Part shown: positions 42,861 to 51,282 of the stretch, one piece after another | How the letters are laid out: each line of letters starts with the position of its first letter | Numbering within the stretch: the first letter of the stretch is position 1 | From: Chloroflexota bacterium | GTDB taxonomy: Bacteria > Chloroflexota > Anaerolineae > Promineifilales > Promineifilaceae | DNA length: 64,000 nucleotides | Reading direction: 5' to 3' | Assembly: GCA_024223125.1 (NCBI GenBank) | Contig: JAAEOP010000139.1 | Span: 17,606-81,605 of the forward strand | Translations under genes and position numbers: made by a program | The notes under the pieces: generated by a model | The model's database searches: none | Told to the model about the DNA's origin: nothing | What the model saw: only the letters and a program-made list of their open reading frames with translations

Positions 42861-44201
42861 TTGCTAATAGCAAACCCAACTGACCAAGAAGCGTATATTG
42901 TCTCATTACAAACTCTGGAACGAGTTATATTCTCCTTGCAAGCACGGATGACCGATGAAACCCAAGTGCTGCAAACTGTGGTTGACGCTGTGGTACATGA
43001 ATTGGGTTACGAAGGGGCAATGGTAGCTACGTTGGAAGATGGGAATGCGCTGCCGGTGCGGGCTTATGCGTTGGATGAATCTAAAACGGTACTGACAAAA
43101 TTGGAAAAGAGGGCCGGCATTTCTCTCATTGGGCCAGATGCGGTAGTGTATCTGGATGAAGAGAAGTATAAGGATAATTTGAGTGTGCGGGCGGTGAAGG
43201 GGGTCAACGGCCGTCCTCAAAATTTCCTTCTTTCTGATTATCTGTATGATTTGCTGCGTCCCATTATTCCCAAAACCATCGCTGATCTGGCCCAAAAATC
43301 ATTGAGTATTAAGCAAGTGATTGCTGTGCCGTTTTATCTGGAAGATGAAATTGTGGGCAATCTGTTTGTAGCTACCCGCCAGCCCGAATTCACCTCTTGG
43401 GAAATCTCTTTATTAACCTCCTTTGGGCAGCAGGCGGCCGCCGGTATTCGCAATGCCCGTCTGTACCGCGAGGCGGAAACACAACGGCGCATTGCTGAAC
43501 AATTTGGACGTATGGCTTTCAGCGCCACAGCGTCCGTACACACCTTGGGGAATCATATTGGGGCGGTGCGAACTTATCTGCATTTGCTGGGCGGTCTGGC
43601 TGGTTACTCCTCCCGGCAGCAGGAAGAAATTATTTCCAATAACAGCAGCATGTTAAACCGGCTGCAGTTGGCTTCTGAAATGTTGGAAACCTTACATGAA
43701 CCGTGGCGACATCTGCCTGAAGAGTCGGTCAGTGTAAATGATTGTTTGGTCAATGCGCTAAATGCGGTTTATCCGCAGTTAATGGACGGTAGTTTTAGTG
43801 ATAATCTGGCGGAGCAGATGGGGGCGCATGTTCATATTTTGTTGTCGCCTCAATTGCCATCCATTCGCACAGCATCAGAAATGTTAGCGGAAGCGTTTCG
43901 GGTCTTTTTGAAAAATGCGCGCGATGCTATTCGAGAGACGGCCGAGGTGGGAGATTTATGGATTCGCAGTGAACTGTTGGCCGACGGCCGGGTGCAGATT
44001 TCCATTCAAGACAGCGGCGTGGGCATTGATGAGGCAGACATTAACCACATCTTTGAAATGGGCTGGACAACCAAAGATGGTCGGGGGATGGGGTTTGGTT
44101 TGTTTTGGGCTAAGGATTATATTCATGGCCTTCATGGGACTGTTGATGTGGATTCAGTTGTGGGGCAGGGGACGACGTTCACGATTATACTACCAGCGTA
44201 A
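42861..44201 (+). CDS. GAF-domain histidine kinase
   Basis: This 446-residue cytoplasmic kinase has a GAF domain at about 25-205 (TLERVIFSLQARMTDETQVL at its start). A helical phosphoacceptor region follows with a histidine in SVHTLGNHIGAVRTYLHLL (about 230), then an ATP-binding domain with FRVFLKNARDAIRE (N box), DSGVGIDEADINHIF (G1) and GRGMGFGLFWAKDYI. The TTG start is supported by GTGAGA, but a later ATG near 42949 is possible. No receiver gene is adjacent, so its partner is unknown. Confidence 0.85.
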   Translation: MLIANPTDQEAYIVSLQTLERVIFSLQARMTDETQVLQTVVDAVVHELGYEGAMVATLEDGNALPVRAYALDESKTVLTKLEKRAGISLIGPDAVVYLDEEKYKDNLSVRAVKGVNGRPQNFLLSDYLYDLLRPIIPKTIADLAQKSLSIKQVIAVPFYLEDEIVGNLFVATRQPEFTSWEISLLTSFGQQAAAGIRNARLYREAETQRRIAEQFGRMAFSATASVHTLGNHIGAVRTYLHLLGGLAGYSSRQQEEIISNNSSMLNRLQLASEMLETLHEPWRHLPEESVSVNDCLVNALNAVYPQLMDGSFSDNLAEQMGAHVHILLSPQLPSIRTASEMLAEAFRVFLKNARDAIRETAEVGDLWIRSELLADGRVQISIQDSGVGIDEADINHIFEMGWTTKDGRGMGFGLFWAKDYIHGLHGTVDVDSVVGQGTTFTIILPA

Positions 44202-44223
44202 CAGGGGCGTAACCTGCCTGCGT

Positions 44224-44293
44224 TTTGGCTCCGAGTGCCGCTCAACCAGAGCCAAACTTAGCATTTAGTGTCCGATCATCTGCTGCGCAGCAG
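44224..44293. terminator. two hairpins between convergent genes
   Basis: TTTGGCTC and GAGCCAAA (44224-44231, 44249-44256) can form a hairpin. CTGCTGCGCAGCAG at 44280-44293 is a perfect palindrome. They lie between the kinase stop and the stop of the convergent gene and may terminate either transcript. Confidence 0.35.
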
Positions 44294-44301
44294 GGCATAG
44301 T

Positions 44302-46959
44302 TCACGCGGGGTTAGCCGTACTTTCGCTTAGAATTTTTATAACCCCTGTGTTTCCATCCATTTCCACGATCTGACCATCCTTTAGATTTTTTGTGACGTC
44401 CTCAATCCCGACAATGCAGGGCTTACCCATTTCACGGGCAACCGAGGCCCCGTGCTGAAGCGCCCCTCCACTTTCGAGTAGCACCCCGGCAGCATTGATA
44501 AAGAGCGTCGTCCAGCCCGGGTCGGTAGCCTTGGTCACAAGGATGTCGCCGGGTAGAATTGATTTTTCACTAGCACGTTTGAGTACCTTCACTTTACCGA
44601 TAACAAATCCGGAAGAAACTGGGGTGCCCACGAGTTCGTTTTTTTTGCGGGTGAGTGGGGGTAATTTCGGGATGAAGCCGCGGGAATCGATGAGAACAGG
44701 TGGATCATTATTGGGATTGAATTGAGCATAATATTCCCGGTTGCTTTTTGCCAGTGTCCGAATATCAAGACTTGTGTCCACCTCTGCCTGTTTAATTTCG
44801 TCCCATAGGAGATCAAATACCTGGTCGGCCGAGTCCAGCCGCCTGGCTGCCACCCATTGCTTCCCCAGCGCGAGAGCCCGGCGCCGGAGATAGTCGATCA
44901 CAATGATAATATAATATTTTGGAGATTCTCGATAAGCGGCAAAGTTTTCGAGCAGCTTGTAGTTTTTTCTGAAGGCCTTGAGTTTTCTGCGACTCTTTTT
45001 TTCCAGATATTCTTCCAGGAACTGGACACTCTCGACCCGGCGCTTAGCGCCACTCTCAAATAGACTTTGCGGGGTCAAGTTGGGATCGTCATGACCTTCC
45101 ATTGTTTTCAAGATATCAAATACTTCATCAGGCTTTTCATAATATCGTGGAGTAGCGATATCAAGCTCTTTTGGCCCACGAAACCCATAATCATCCATAA
45201 ACAACTGCCATTTTTGCATGAACTCGGAAGAGAGTTGGTTGGCAGCCAGTTTTTGGACGAACTCTTGAGCCGTGCCAGTCTGTTGGATGTCAGGGAACTG
45301 GGATAACTCGTAGAGTAATAAACCCATCTCGATGGTCACATTGTTGGGGAATGACTGCTCTATAGATCGCAGATGTGCTTGCACCGCATCCGGTTCTTTT
45401 TTGAAGATTTTCTTGAGTTTACCCCGGGCAGCTTCCGACGCCATCAGTGCCGGTAGCTGCACACCATTCATGTGGGATCCAACTTTGAGAAAACTTGTAA
45501 TGGCAAAATCTTCAAAAGAGATATCCCGTTCAAATTCTGTTTTTAAGTCTTGCCTAAGTTTCGCGTTTTCATCTATGTAGTGTTGTAGATATACATCGGG
45601 TTTGCTTCTTGATTTCATCAGAGGTCGAATAAATATCATGGCGCCGAACCCAGTTTTGATGAGGTTTTTCATGAAACCTTTAGGGAGTTTCTTGGGGATG
45701 TACTCCTTCAGGTCCATTGCTTCCATAATTTGAGCCCCCAGAGAGTCGGTGATCCGATAGGTCTTAACTGCGTTATTTTTCCCCATGATTTTCAACATTC
45801 GTCCGAGATGGGTAAACATCCGCCCAACGCTGCCAAACGCCATCCCCCTGTCAAAGGACAAAAAATCTTCATCAGGCACTCCCGGCGTTATTAATCTTCC
45901 AAGAGACATAAACAAATTCATGCCGAGTGGGCTTAGGCTTTCTGGCAGGCCTTGTTCGGTCAGCAGGGCATCGTGATAAAGGTGTTTTTGTGCCCCGGGT
46001 TGCGTGATCATCTCTTCCGGGAGTTTGTAATAGGTAGTGATGGGACGGGCTTGAAGCAGGTAGAGTTGCCCATCTTCGTAGGCCCACTCAATGTCCATTG
46101 GCTTGCCATACTCGACTTCGACTCGGGTTGTCAGCGCAGTGACGGCCAGGATTTGATCGTCGGTGAGGCAGAAGTCACTGGGGGTATCAGGTGTTTCGCT
46201 TTGGGTGCCACCGTCGGCTTTTAGAAATAACGCGACAGCCTTGTTTCCAGGAATCTTTTTCAAGATGGTTTTGGTGACCTTGTCCACGACCGCTTCGTCG
46301 GGTGTGACCGTGCCATCCACGACGGTTTCACCTAAGCCGAAGTTGGCGTTGATTACACATTGATCGTAGGAGTTGTTCACGGGGTTCAACGAAAAGGCCA
46401 CTCCAGATGCGTCTGATGCGATCTGTTTTTGGATGATGACAGCGATCTTGGGGTCGAGTGGGTCGAATCCGCTTTGCTGCTTATAGGCCACTACCCGTTC
46501 ATCCAGTGCTGAGGCGAAACAGGTTTTGATCGCGTCTTCCAGATTTGCATCGGTCGCTCCCAGCACGGTTTCATAAATGCCAGCGAAAGAGGCTCCTTCC
46601 ATATCTTCCTCGGGAGAGGATGAGCGCACTGCCATCAGAATAATTCCTTCTGATTGGAGGTATTGACGGACTTCAGCGAGTTTTTTCTGCTGCTCTGCGA
46701 TAAACGCTAGGGCTTGACAGCTGTTCTTGACAGCCATGGCAGCGGTTGTCATGCCGTCGTCTTTGGCTTGGGTAAACAGGTTCCATTCTGGTGTGGTCTT
46801 GATCTGTTCCAACCATGGATGGAAGAATTCGGTTGACAGCACTACTGCGGTGGGGACGTTAAAGCCTTTTTTCTTCGAGTAAAGTAAAGATAGGCCTTTT
46901 CCTCCAGCTAGCTCAAGCGTGGGAAGCGTAGAATCCTTGAATGTGTAATATTGTGCCAT
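44302..46959 (-). CDS. rifampin phosphotransferase-like PEP-utilizing enzyme
   Basis: This 885-residue enzyme has an N-terminal ATP-grasp domain (GGKGLSLLYSKKKGFNVPTA, then SSSPEEDMEGASFAGIYE), a middle helical domain, and a C-terminal swivelling domain with the phosphohistidine in GGALQHGASVAREMGKP (His about 836). Rifampin phosphotransferase and PEP synthase share these parts. The C-terminal PEP/pyruvate barrel of PEP synthase is absent, and the length matches rifampin phosphotransferases. The substrate is unproven. There is no ACGGCCGT in this gene, unlike most neighbours, so it may be acquired. Confidence 0.82.
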   Translation of the reverse strand: MAQYYTFKDSTLPTLELAGGKGLSLLYSKKKGFNVPTAVVLSTEFFHPWLEQIKTTPEWNLFTQAKDDGMTTAAMAVKNSCQALAFIAEQQKKLAEVRQYLQSEGIILMAVRSSSPEEDMEGASFAGIYETVLGATDANLEDAIKTCFASALDERVVAYKQQSGFDPLDPKIAVIIQKQIASDASGVAFSLNPVNNSYDQCVINANFGLGETVVDGTVTPDEAVVDKVTKTILKKIPGNKAVALFLKADGGTQSETPDTPSDFCLTDDQILAVTALTTRVEVEYGKPMDIEWAYEDGQLYLLQARPITTYYKLPEEMITQPGAQKHLYHDALLTEQGLPESLSPLGMNLFMSLGRLITPGVPDEDFLSFDRGMAFGSVGRMFTHLGRMLKIMGKNNAVKTYRITDSLGAQIMEAMDLKEYIPKKLPKGFMKNLIKTGFGAMIFIRPLMKSRSKPDVYLQHYIDENAKLRQDLKTEFERDISFEDFAITSFLKVGSHMNGVQLPALMASEAARGKLKKIFKKEPDAVQAHLRSIEQSFPNNVTIEMGLLLYELSQFPDIQQTGTAQEFVQKLAANQLSSEFMQKWQLFMDDYGFRGPKELDIATPRYYEKPDEVFDILKTMEGHDDPNLTPQSLFESGAKRRVESVQFLEEYLEKKSRRKLKAFRKNYKLLENFAAYRESPKYYIIIVIDYLRRRALALGKQWVAARRLDSADQVFDLLWDEIKQAEVDTSLDIRTLAKSNREYYAQFNPNNDPPVLIDSRGFIPKLPPLTRKKNELVGTPVSSGFVIGKVKVLKRASEKSILPGDILVTKATDPGWTTLFINAAGVLLESGGALQHGASVAREMGKPCIVGIEDVTKNLKDGQIVEMDGNTGVIKILSESTANPA

Positions 46960-47145
46960 CAATTATTTTTTCCGCTTAGGTATATTTACAATATTGGCTA
47001 CTTTTTAGTTGTCATCTCTTTTGACGGTTAACTATGACATAACCTGCGAAGGCGGCGCTGGCAAAAGCCATTTTACACGAACCCAACTAGCTACAAATCG
47101 CGACGCTTACCCTCTGGCGTAGCCAAGTCAGGGTTTATGTGGTAG

Positions 47146-47235
47146 CCATTCACCCCCCCAAGGTGACCGGCACTTATAAACGAGTGTGCTACTCCAGTAG
47201 ACTTGGTAATGAAGTGCCGGGCACCTGAATGGTTA
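47146..47235. repeat. palindromic repeat element, copy A
   Basis: Arms AAGGTGACCGGCACTT and AAGTGCCGGGCACCT flank an inner 36-base core that is identical in copy B at 49348-49436. Both copies run in the same direction. There are outer CCATTC/GAATGG arms. No transposase is present, so the element resembles a MITE or a large REP-type unit. Confidence 0.85.
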
Positions 47236-47237
47236 GT

Positions 47238-48128
47238 TTATGTGGGGTTAGCCCGCTCTTTATGCAGTTTACGCAACTGTGGTGGACCTTGCAATATTCG
47301 TTCACGCATTGCATCTACTGGCCATTCATCTTCATAACCTTTGTCAAAGCGAAAGGGTGTTAAACATTCCAACCACCATGTCGCCCCCAATTCGGAGCGT
47401 TGCTCGACCAAATTAGCCGCTTCTTCAGATTCTGCATCAGGTGTAACCCCCATACAGATTATATCTATTGGCTGTTCATGTTTGCGATGCTTACTTAAGT
47501 AATGAACCATGTCATCCAGTTGGGCAAGCTCTTGTTCATTCTCCCAAACTGAGAACAAAGGAAATGCCCCATCCCATTTTGTGGCCCTTCGAAAGGGCGC
47601 TTTATTTGGCCAGTTTCCACCCACCCAAATAGGAATGTGAGGCTGCTGTACTGGTTTGGGTAGAAAATGTGCATTCTCGATGTGATAATATTGCCCCGTA
47701 TAGCTGAACGGTTCACCACTCCATAACCCAACCAGCACGCTTAATGCTTCATCCAGCATTGCCCCTCGCTTTTTGAGATCAGGCTGTTCACCCAGATGCG
47801 CCCACTCGGATTCTCCTCCCCCGATACCTACACCCAGTGTTAGCCGCCCTCCTGAGAGATGATCTATCGAAACCGCCTCGCGTGCCAACTTCCAGGGACG
47901 ACGCCGGGGAAGGGGTGTAACCGTAGTGCCGATACGGATGCGGTGGGTAGTGACAGCAATCGCAGCCAGGGCTACCCAAGGATCAACCATTGGCAATGTC
48001 CAACCCGCAATATGATCCCAAATGAAAAAACCATCCCAACCTGAGTTTTCTGCATCCTGAGCTAGATTGGCCAGAACACGTGCTTCTCCATAGGGACCAA
48101 AGTTGGGTAAGTAAATACCGAATTTCAT
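47238..48128 (-). CDS. LLM-class (luciferase-like) flavin oxidoreductase
   Basis: This 296-residue TIM-barrel protein starts MKFGIYLPNFGPYGEARVLA and shows the bacterial luciferase family features WDGFFIWDHI, the ITTHRIRIGTTVTPLPRRRPW stretch, and GVGIGGGESEWAHLG with the phosphate-binding loop. A flavin or F420 monooxygenase or reductase role is likely, but the substrate is unknown. I chose the ATG at 48128, since the longer frame to 48329 encodes a charged leader unlike the family. It lies 207 bases after the PstS-like gene on the minus strand, and the pair sits between the two palindromic repeats. Confidence 0.9.
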   Translation of the reverse strand: MKFGIYLPNFGPYGEARVLANLAQDAENSGWDGFFIWDHIAGWTLPMVDPWVALAAIAVTTHRIRIGTTVTPLPRRRPWKLAREAVSIDHLSGGRLTLGVGIGGGESEWAHLGEQPDLKKRGAMLDEALSVLVGLWSGEPFSYTGQYYHIENAHFLPKPVQQPHIPIWVGGNWPNKAPFRRATKWDGAFPLFSVWENEQELAQLDDMVHYLSKHRKHEQPIDIICMGVTPDAESEEAANLVEQRSELGATWWLECLTPFRFDKGYEDEWPVDAMRERILQGPPQLRKLHKERANPT

Positions 48129-48151
48129 AGAGTGGTTTATACATAAGTTAG

Positions 48152-48206
48152 TCTGCATATTCTCGTGCTTTTTTAGTTGAACAGATGATTTTCTGTATAT
48201 TCTCGT
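48152..48206 (-). promoter_or_regulatory. direct repeat ahead of the LLM gene
   Basis: TCTGCATATTCTCGT (48152-48166) and TCTGTATATTCTCGT (48192-48206) differ by one base and are 40 bases apart. A partial third copy (TTCTGTATAAT) lies near 48235. They could be operator sites upstream of the oxidoreductase. No regulator is adjacent. Confidence 0.35.
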
Positions 48207-48335
48207 AAATTGGACTTTTATATAGAATATCTTTTCTGTATAATACTGGACATCTCCTTCGCTCCGTAAAAAATACTCTATCTGTTCCTGACAGTCAAGG
48301 TGTCTATGGGATTGTAAAGTACCAGACAATCTTAG

Positions 48336-49187
48336 TTAATCTTGAAACTTCTGGTCAATCGAAGGCACACGGCCGTACCGCTCCCCAACCACTTCTTGCC
48401 CTTCTTCAGATTGCAACCAGGCCAGGAAAGCGCGAAGTTCGCCGGTTGGTTCGGTAGGGGAGTTGTGGACAAAGTAGAGGGGGATGGTTAGGGGGTAGGA
48501 TTGGTCGGCGGTAGTTGTGGGTGTGGGGATACGGCCGTCAACCATTATTACTTTTACGCCAGAAACATTGCCCATCATCTCGTACCCAACGGCATATGGA
48601 TCGGCGGCTACGATGTCTAACATTGTTTGGTTAGAAGCGGCAATTTGGGCATTGATGCTAAGTTGCTGCTCGGCCATGATGCGCTGCTGCAAGAGTGTTC
48701 TGGCGGCCGCGCCCTGCTCACGGCTGACCAAAGCGATGGGTTGATCTGCCCCGCCGAGAGATTGCCAGTTGGAGAGACGGCCGTTAAACAATACTTGCAC
48801 CTCTGCCAGAGAAAGATCAGTCACCGGGTTATCGGGATGTACAATAATCGTCAACCCATCCAACGCCACCGGATTAAACCAGTTGTTATTGTCCGGCGGA
48901 ATGTGGTGTGACAGGATGGCGTCCAACGTCCCATTGTCCAGATAAACCCACAACGTTTCGTTATTACCGGGGATGAATTGTAGGATGGTGTGGTTTTGTC
49001 TACGGCCGTAAAGTTCGGCAACCAAATCGGTCCAGGCAGCGGCGCTATCGGCCACACCAATCCGCAGATAAGTGGGGGGTGGCTCTGGTGTGGGAGATGT
49101 GGCGGGGGGGAGAGTTTGTTGGCAGGCGGATATGGTCAGAAGAACGGCCGTTACCAATATTGAAAATAGTGCACCTTCAATCATCAT
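48336..49187 (-). CDS. PstS-like phosphate-binding lipoprotein
   Basis: This 283-residue protein has a lipoprotein signal (ILVTAVLLTISACQQ, lipobox ISAC) and a PT-rich linker. It shows the family's LDAILSHHIP, ALDGLTIIVHPDNPVTDLS and EVQVLFNGRLSNWQSLGG motifs, and a SREQGAAARTLL stretch. These match the PBP-like phosphate-binding family (PF12849). No pst permease or ATPase is nearby, so it may be a stand-alone sensor or binding protein. Confidence 0.85.
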   Translation of the reverse strand: MMIEGALFSILVTAVLLTISACQQTLPPATSPTPEPPPTYLRIGVADSAAAWTDLVAELYGRRQNHTILQFIPGNNETLWVYLDNGTLDAILSHHIPPDNNNWFNPVALDGLTIIVHPDNPVTDLSLAEVQVLFNGRLSNWQSLGGADQPIALVSREQGAAARTLLQQRIMAEQQLSINAQIAASNQTMLDIVAADPYAVGYEMMGNVSGVKVIMVDGRIPTPTTTADQSYPLTIPLYFVHNSPTEPTGELRAFLAWLQSEEGQEVVGERYGRVPSIDQKFQD

Positions 49188-49532
49188 AACAAATTAGTAT
49201 ACCTGCTTTCTGAAAAAGGTGGTTGGATAAGCAACCCCATTTACCGATTCATTTAGTGTGATTATTGTTGACTGAACATTGTCAACCCTGCCGTCAGGCC
49301 ACGTTGCGCTTCGCCAGCATCGTGTCAAGCATTTGCTTGGAAGTAATCATTCACTCCCCCAAGGTGCCCGGCACTTATAAACGAGTGTGCTACTCCAGTA
49401 GACTTGGTAATGAAGTGCCGGGCACCTGAATGGTTACGCTTATAGGTTGCTAACCCGCAAGTGGTGAAATTTGTGTTATGATCAGCCTATCTATTTTAGA
49501 CAAATCTTTCGAGCGATAGGAGACACCATCTA
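49188..49532. other. 345-base spacer with palindromic repeat copy B
   Basis: No gene is seen. The main content is the palindromic repeat (49348-49436). Upstream of it there are CAACCCTGCCGTCAGGCCAC-type strings of unknown role. The last 30 bases hold the leader and ribosome site of the site-2 protease gene (ATAGGAGACACC). Confidence 0.6.
49348..49436. repeat. palindromic repeat element, copy B
   Basis: It has the same core as copy A at 47146 and perfect arms AAGGTGCCCGGCACTT / AAGTGCCGGGCACCT. The two copies are in direct orientation and bracket the LLM and PstS-like genes. Confidence 0.9.
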
Positions 49533-50654
49533 ATGGGCCGTTCCTTTAAGATATGGGCTATACGTGGTATTGATATTCGTATTCATATTACCTTCCCGAT
49601 CATTTTATTCTGGGCCGCTTTTCAATATGGTCAGTTAGGTGGTATGGAAGGGGCTGTTTTGGGCCTTGCGCTAATTTTGTTCCTGTTTGTACTGGTGACG
49701 CTGCATGAGTTGGGACATAGTTTTGCAGCCCTGCATTACGGTGTGCCGGTACGCCAGATTGTCTTGTTGCCCATTGGTGGCCTGGCACAATTGGATCGTA
49801 TGCCCGAAAAACCGATTCAGGAGTTTGTAGTCGCTGTCGCCGGGCCGGCCGTCAACGTGATCCTGATGTTACTTATGTGGTTGGTGGGACTGGCTCTGGG
49901 GCTTCCTTTTGTAAATCCTTTGGGATCGTTTGATTTTTCCTTCGAGACTCTTTTTGCTTATTTATTTGTTTACAACGGGATGCTGGCCCTCTTTAATATG
50001 CTGCCAGCCTTTCCGATGGATGGGGGTCGGGTACTGCGGGCGCTGCTGGCGATGGTGATGAGTTATGAGCGGGCGACGGCCGTGGCCGTAAACATTGGCC
50101 GGGCTGTGGCCGTGGCGCTGGGGCTGTATGGGCTAATCAATGGCGCTTTTTTCATGATGCTTATTGCCATCTTCATATTTATTGCCGGTACGCAAGAGTT
50201 GACGATGGTACGCTGGCGTGGGCGGTTGTCTCGTTCTGGATACGGTTTTAGCGTGCAGCAGGCATATTCTACCCAGGTGGGGGTGTTGGGGCCGTATGAT
50301 AGTGTGCGGCAGGCGCTTACAGAGCAGATGCGTGGTTTGCAAACAGACTTTCCGGTGGCGGAAGACGGCCGTTACCTCGGCTTTGTTACGGAAGATGGCT
50401 TGCTGCGGGCAGCCAATTTGTATGGGCCAGATACACTTATTTATGCCGCCATGTCACTCGATGTACGCCCGGTTGCCCTGCAGACAGATTTGTTAGACGT
50501 ACAGCGCCAGATGTCCCGGCTGCGAGTGCGGGCGTTGCCGGTGGCGGAATACGGCCGCCTCCTGGGCATGATCACTTATCGTCAAATCCAAACGTTTATT
50601 CAACAGCGTTCCGTCTGGCCGAAAAATGATCGGCCGCGAGTTGTGGGTGCATGA
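49533..50654 (+). CDS. site-2 protease (M50) with CBS-like C-terminus
   Basis: This 373-residue membrane metalloprotease has the zinc motif HELGHS at 58-63 and the third ligand region NMLPAFPMDGGRVLRALLA near residue 158. Four or five membrane helices lie between and after these. The C-terminal 140 residues resemble paired CBS modules (VAEDGRYLGFVTEDGLLR, then PVAEYGRLLGMITYRQIQ). Such proteases cut within the membrane to release regulators. The substrate is unknown. It overlaps the thpR ATG by four bases (ATGA). Confidence 0.9.
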   Translation: MGRSFKIWAIRGIDIRIHITFPIILFWAAFQYGQLGGMEGAVLGLALILFLFVLVTLHELGHSFAALHYGVPVRQIVLLPIGGLAQLDRMPEKPIQEFVVAVAGPAVNVILMLLMWLVGLALGLPFVNPLGSFDFSFETLFAYLFVYNGMLALFNMLPAFPMDGGRVLRALLAMVMSYERATAVAVNIGRAVAVALGLYGLINGAFFMMLIAIFIFIAGTQELTMVRWRGRLSRSGYGFSVQQAYSTQVGVLGPYDSVRQALTEQMRGLQTDFPVAEDGRYLGFVTEDGLLRAANLYGPDTLIYAAMSLDVRPVALQTDLLDVQRQMSRLRVRALPVAEYGRLLGMITYRQIQTFIQQRSVWPKNDRPRVVGA

Positions 50655-51214
50655 CGCAGACGATCCGCGCGTTTATTGCCATTACCTTACCCCCTGCTGT
50701 GAAAAATGAGTTGGCGCAGATAAGGTCACTGCTGGCCGGCCAGTTTCCAGACCGATCGGTGCGTTGGGTACAGCCAGATAAAATGCATCTGACGCTGCGC
50801 TTTTTGGGAGACACGGCCGTAAACCAACTCTTATCCATTACACAACAATTAGATGAATTGACGGCCGAACAACCAGCTTTCCGATTGCAATTAAACGGGT
50901 TGGGCTGTTTTCCAAATCGCAAACGGCCGCGTGTTATTTGGGTGGGGGTGGCTGGGGAAACGGCCACATTACAATTAGTCAAACACGATTTGGATAAACG
51001 GCTGCTCCCCCTCGGTTGGACACAGGAAAACAAACCATTTCGGGCACATTTAACGTTGGGGCGAGTGAAAGACGGCCGTGCGGCTGCTAGAGTGAATTGG
51101 CAAGCCACCGTCAACCCCATCACCTTTCCTGTAAATGCCTTACACCTGATAGAAAGCCAGCTTACCTCGCAAGGCCCCATTTACACCACCCAGCATACGA
51201 CCGTTTTTCAGTAA
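50651..51214 (+). CDS. thpR: RNA 2',3'-cyclic phosphodiesterase ThpR
   Basis: This 187-residue 2H phosphoesterase has the two histidine motifs HLTLRFLG (His 46) and HLTLGRVK (about 133). Both are required for hydrolysis of 2',3'-cyclic phosphates. The length is normal. It overlaps the site-2 protease gene by four bases and is followed by a short spacer containing CAGTTTTCAG strings. Confidence 0.93.
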   Translation: MTQTIRAFIAITLPPAVKNELAQIRSLLAGQFPDRSVRWVQPDKMHLTLRFLGDTAVNQLLSITQQLDELTAEQPAFRLQLNGLGCFPNRKRPRVIWVGVAGETATLQLVKHDLDKRLLPLGWTQENKPFRAHLTLGRVKDGRAAARVNWQATVNPITFPVNALHLIESQLTSQGPIYTTQHTTVFQ

Positions 51215-51282
51215 TCACTGGTCAGTTTTCAGTAATCGGTAGACAATTAACTGCACACTGAAAACTGCACAAGGATGTTACT

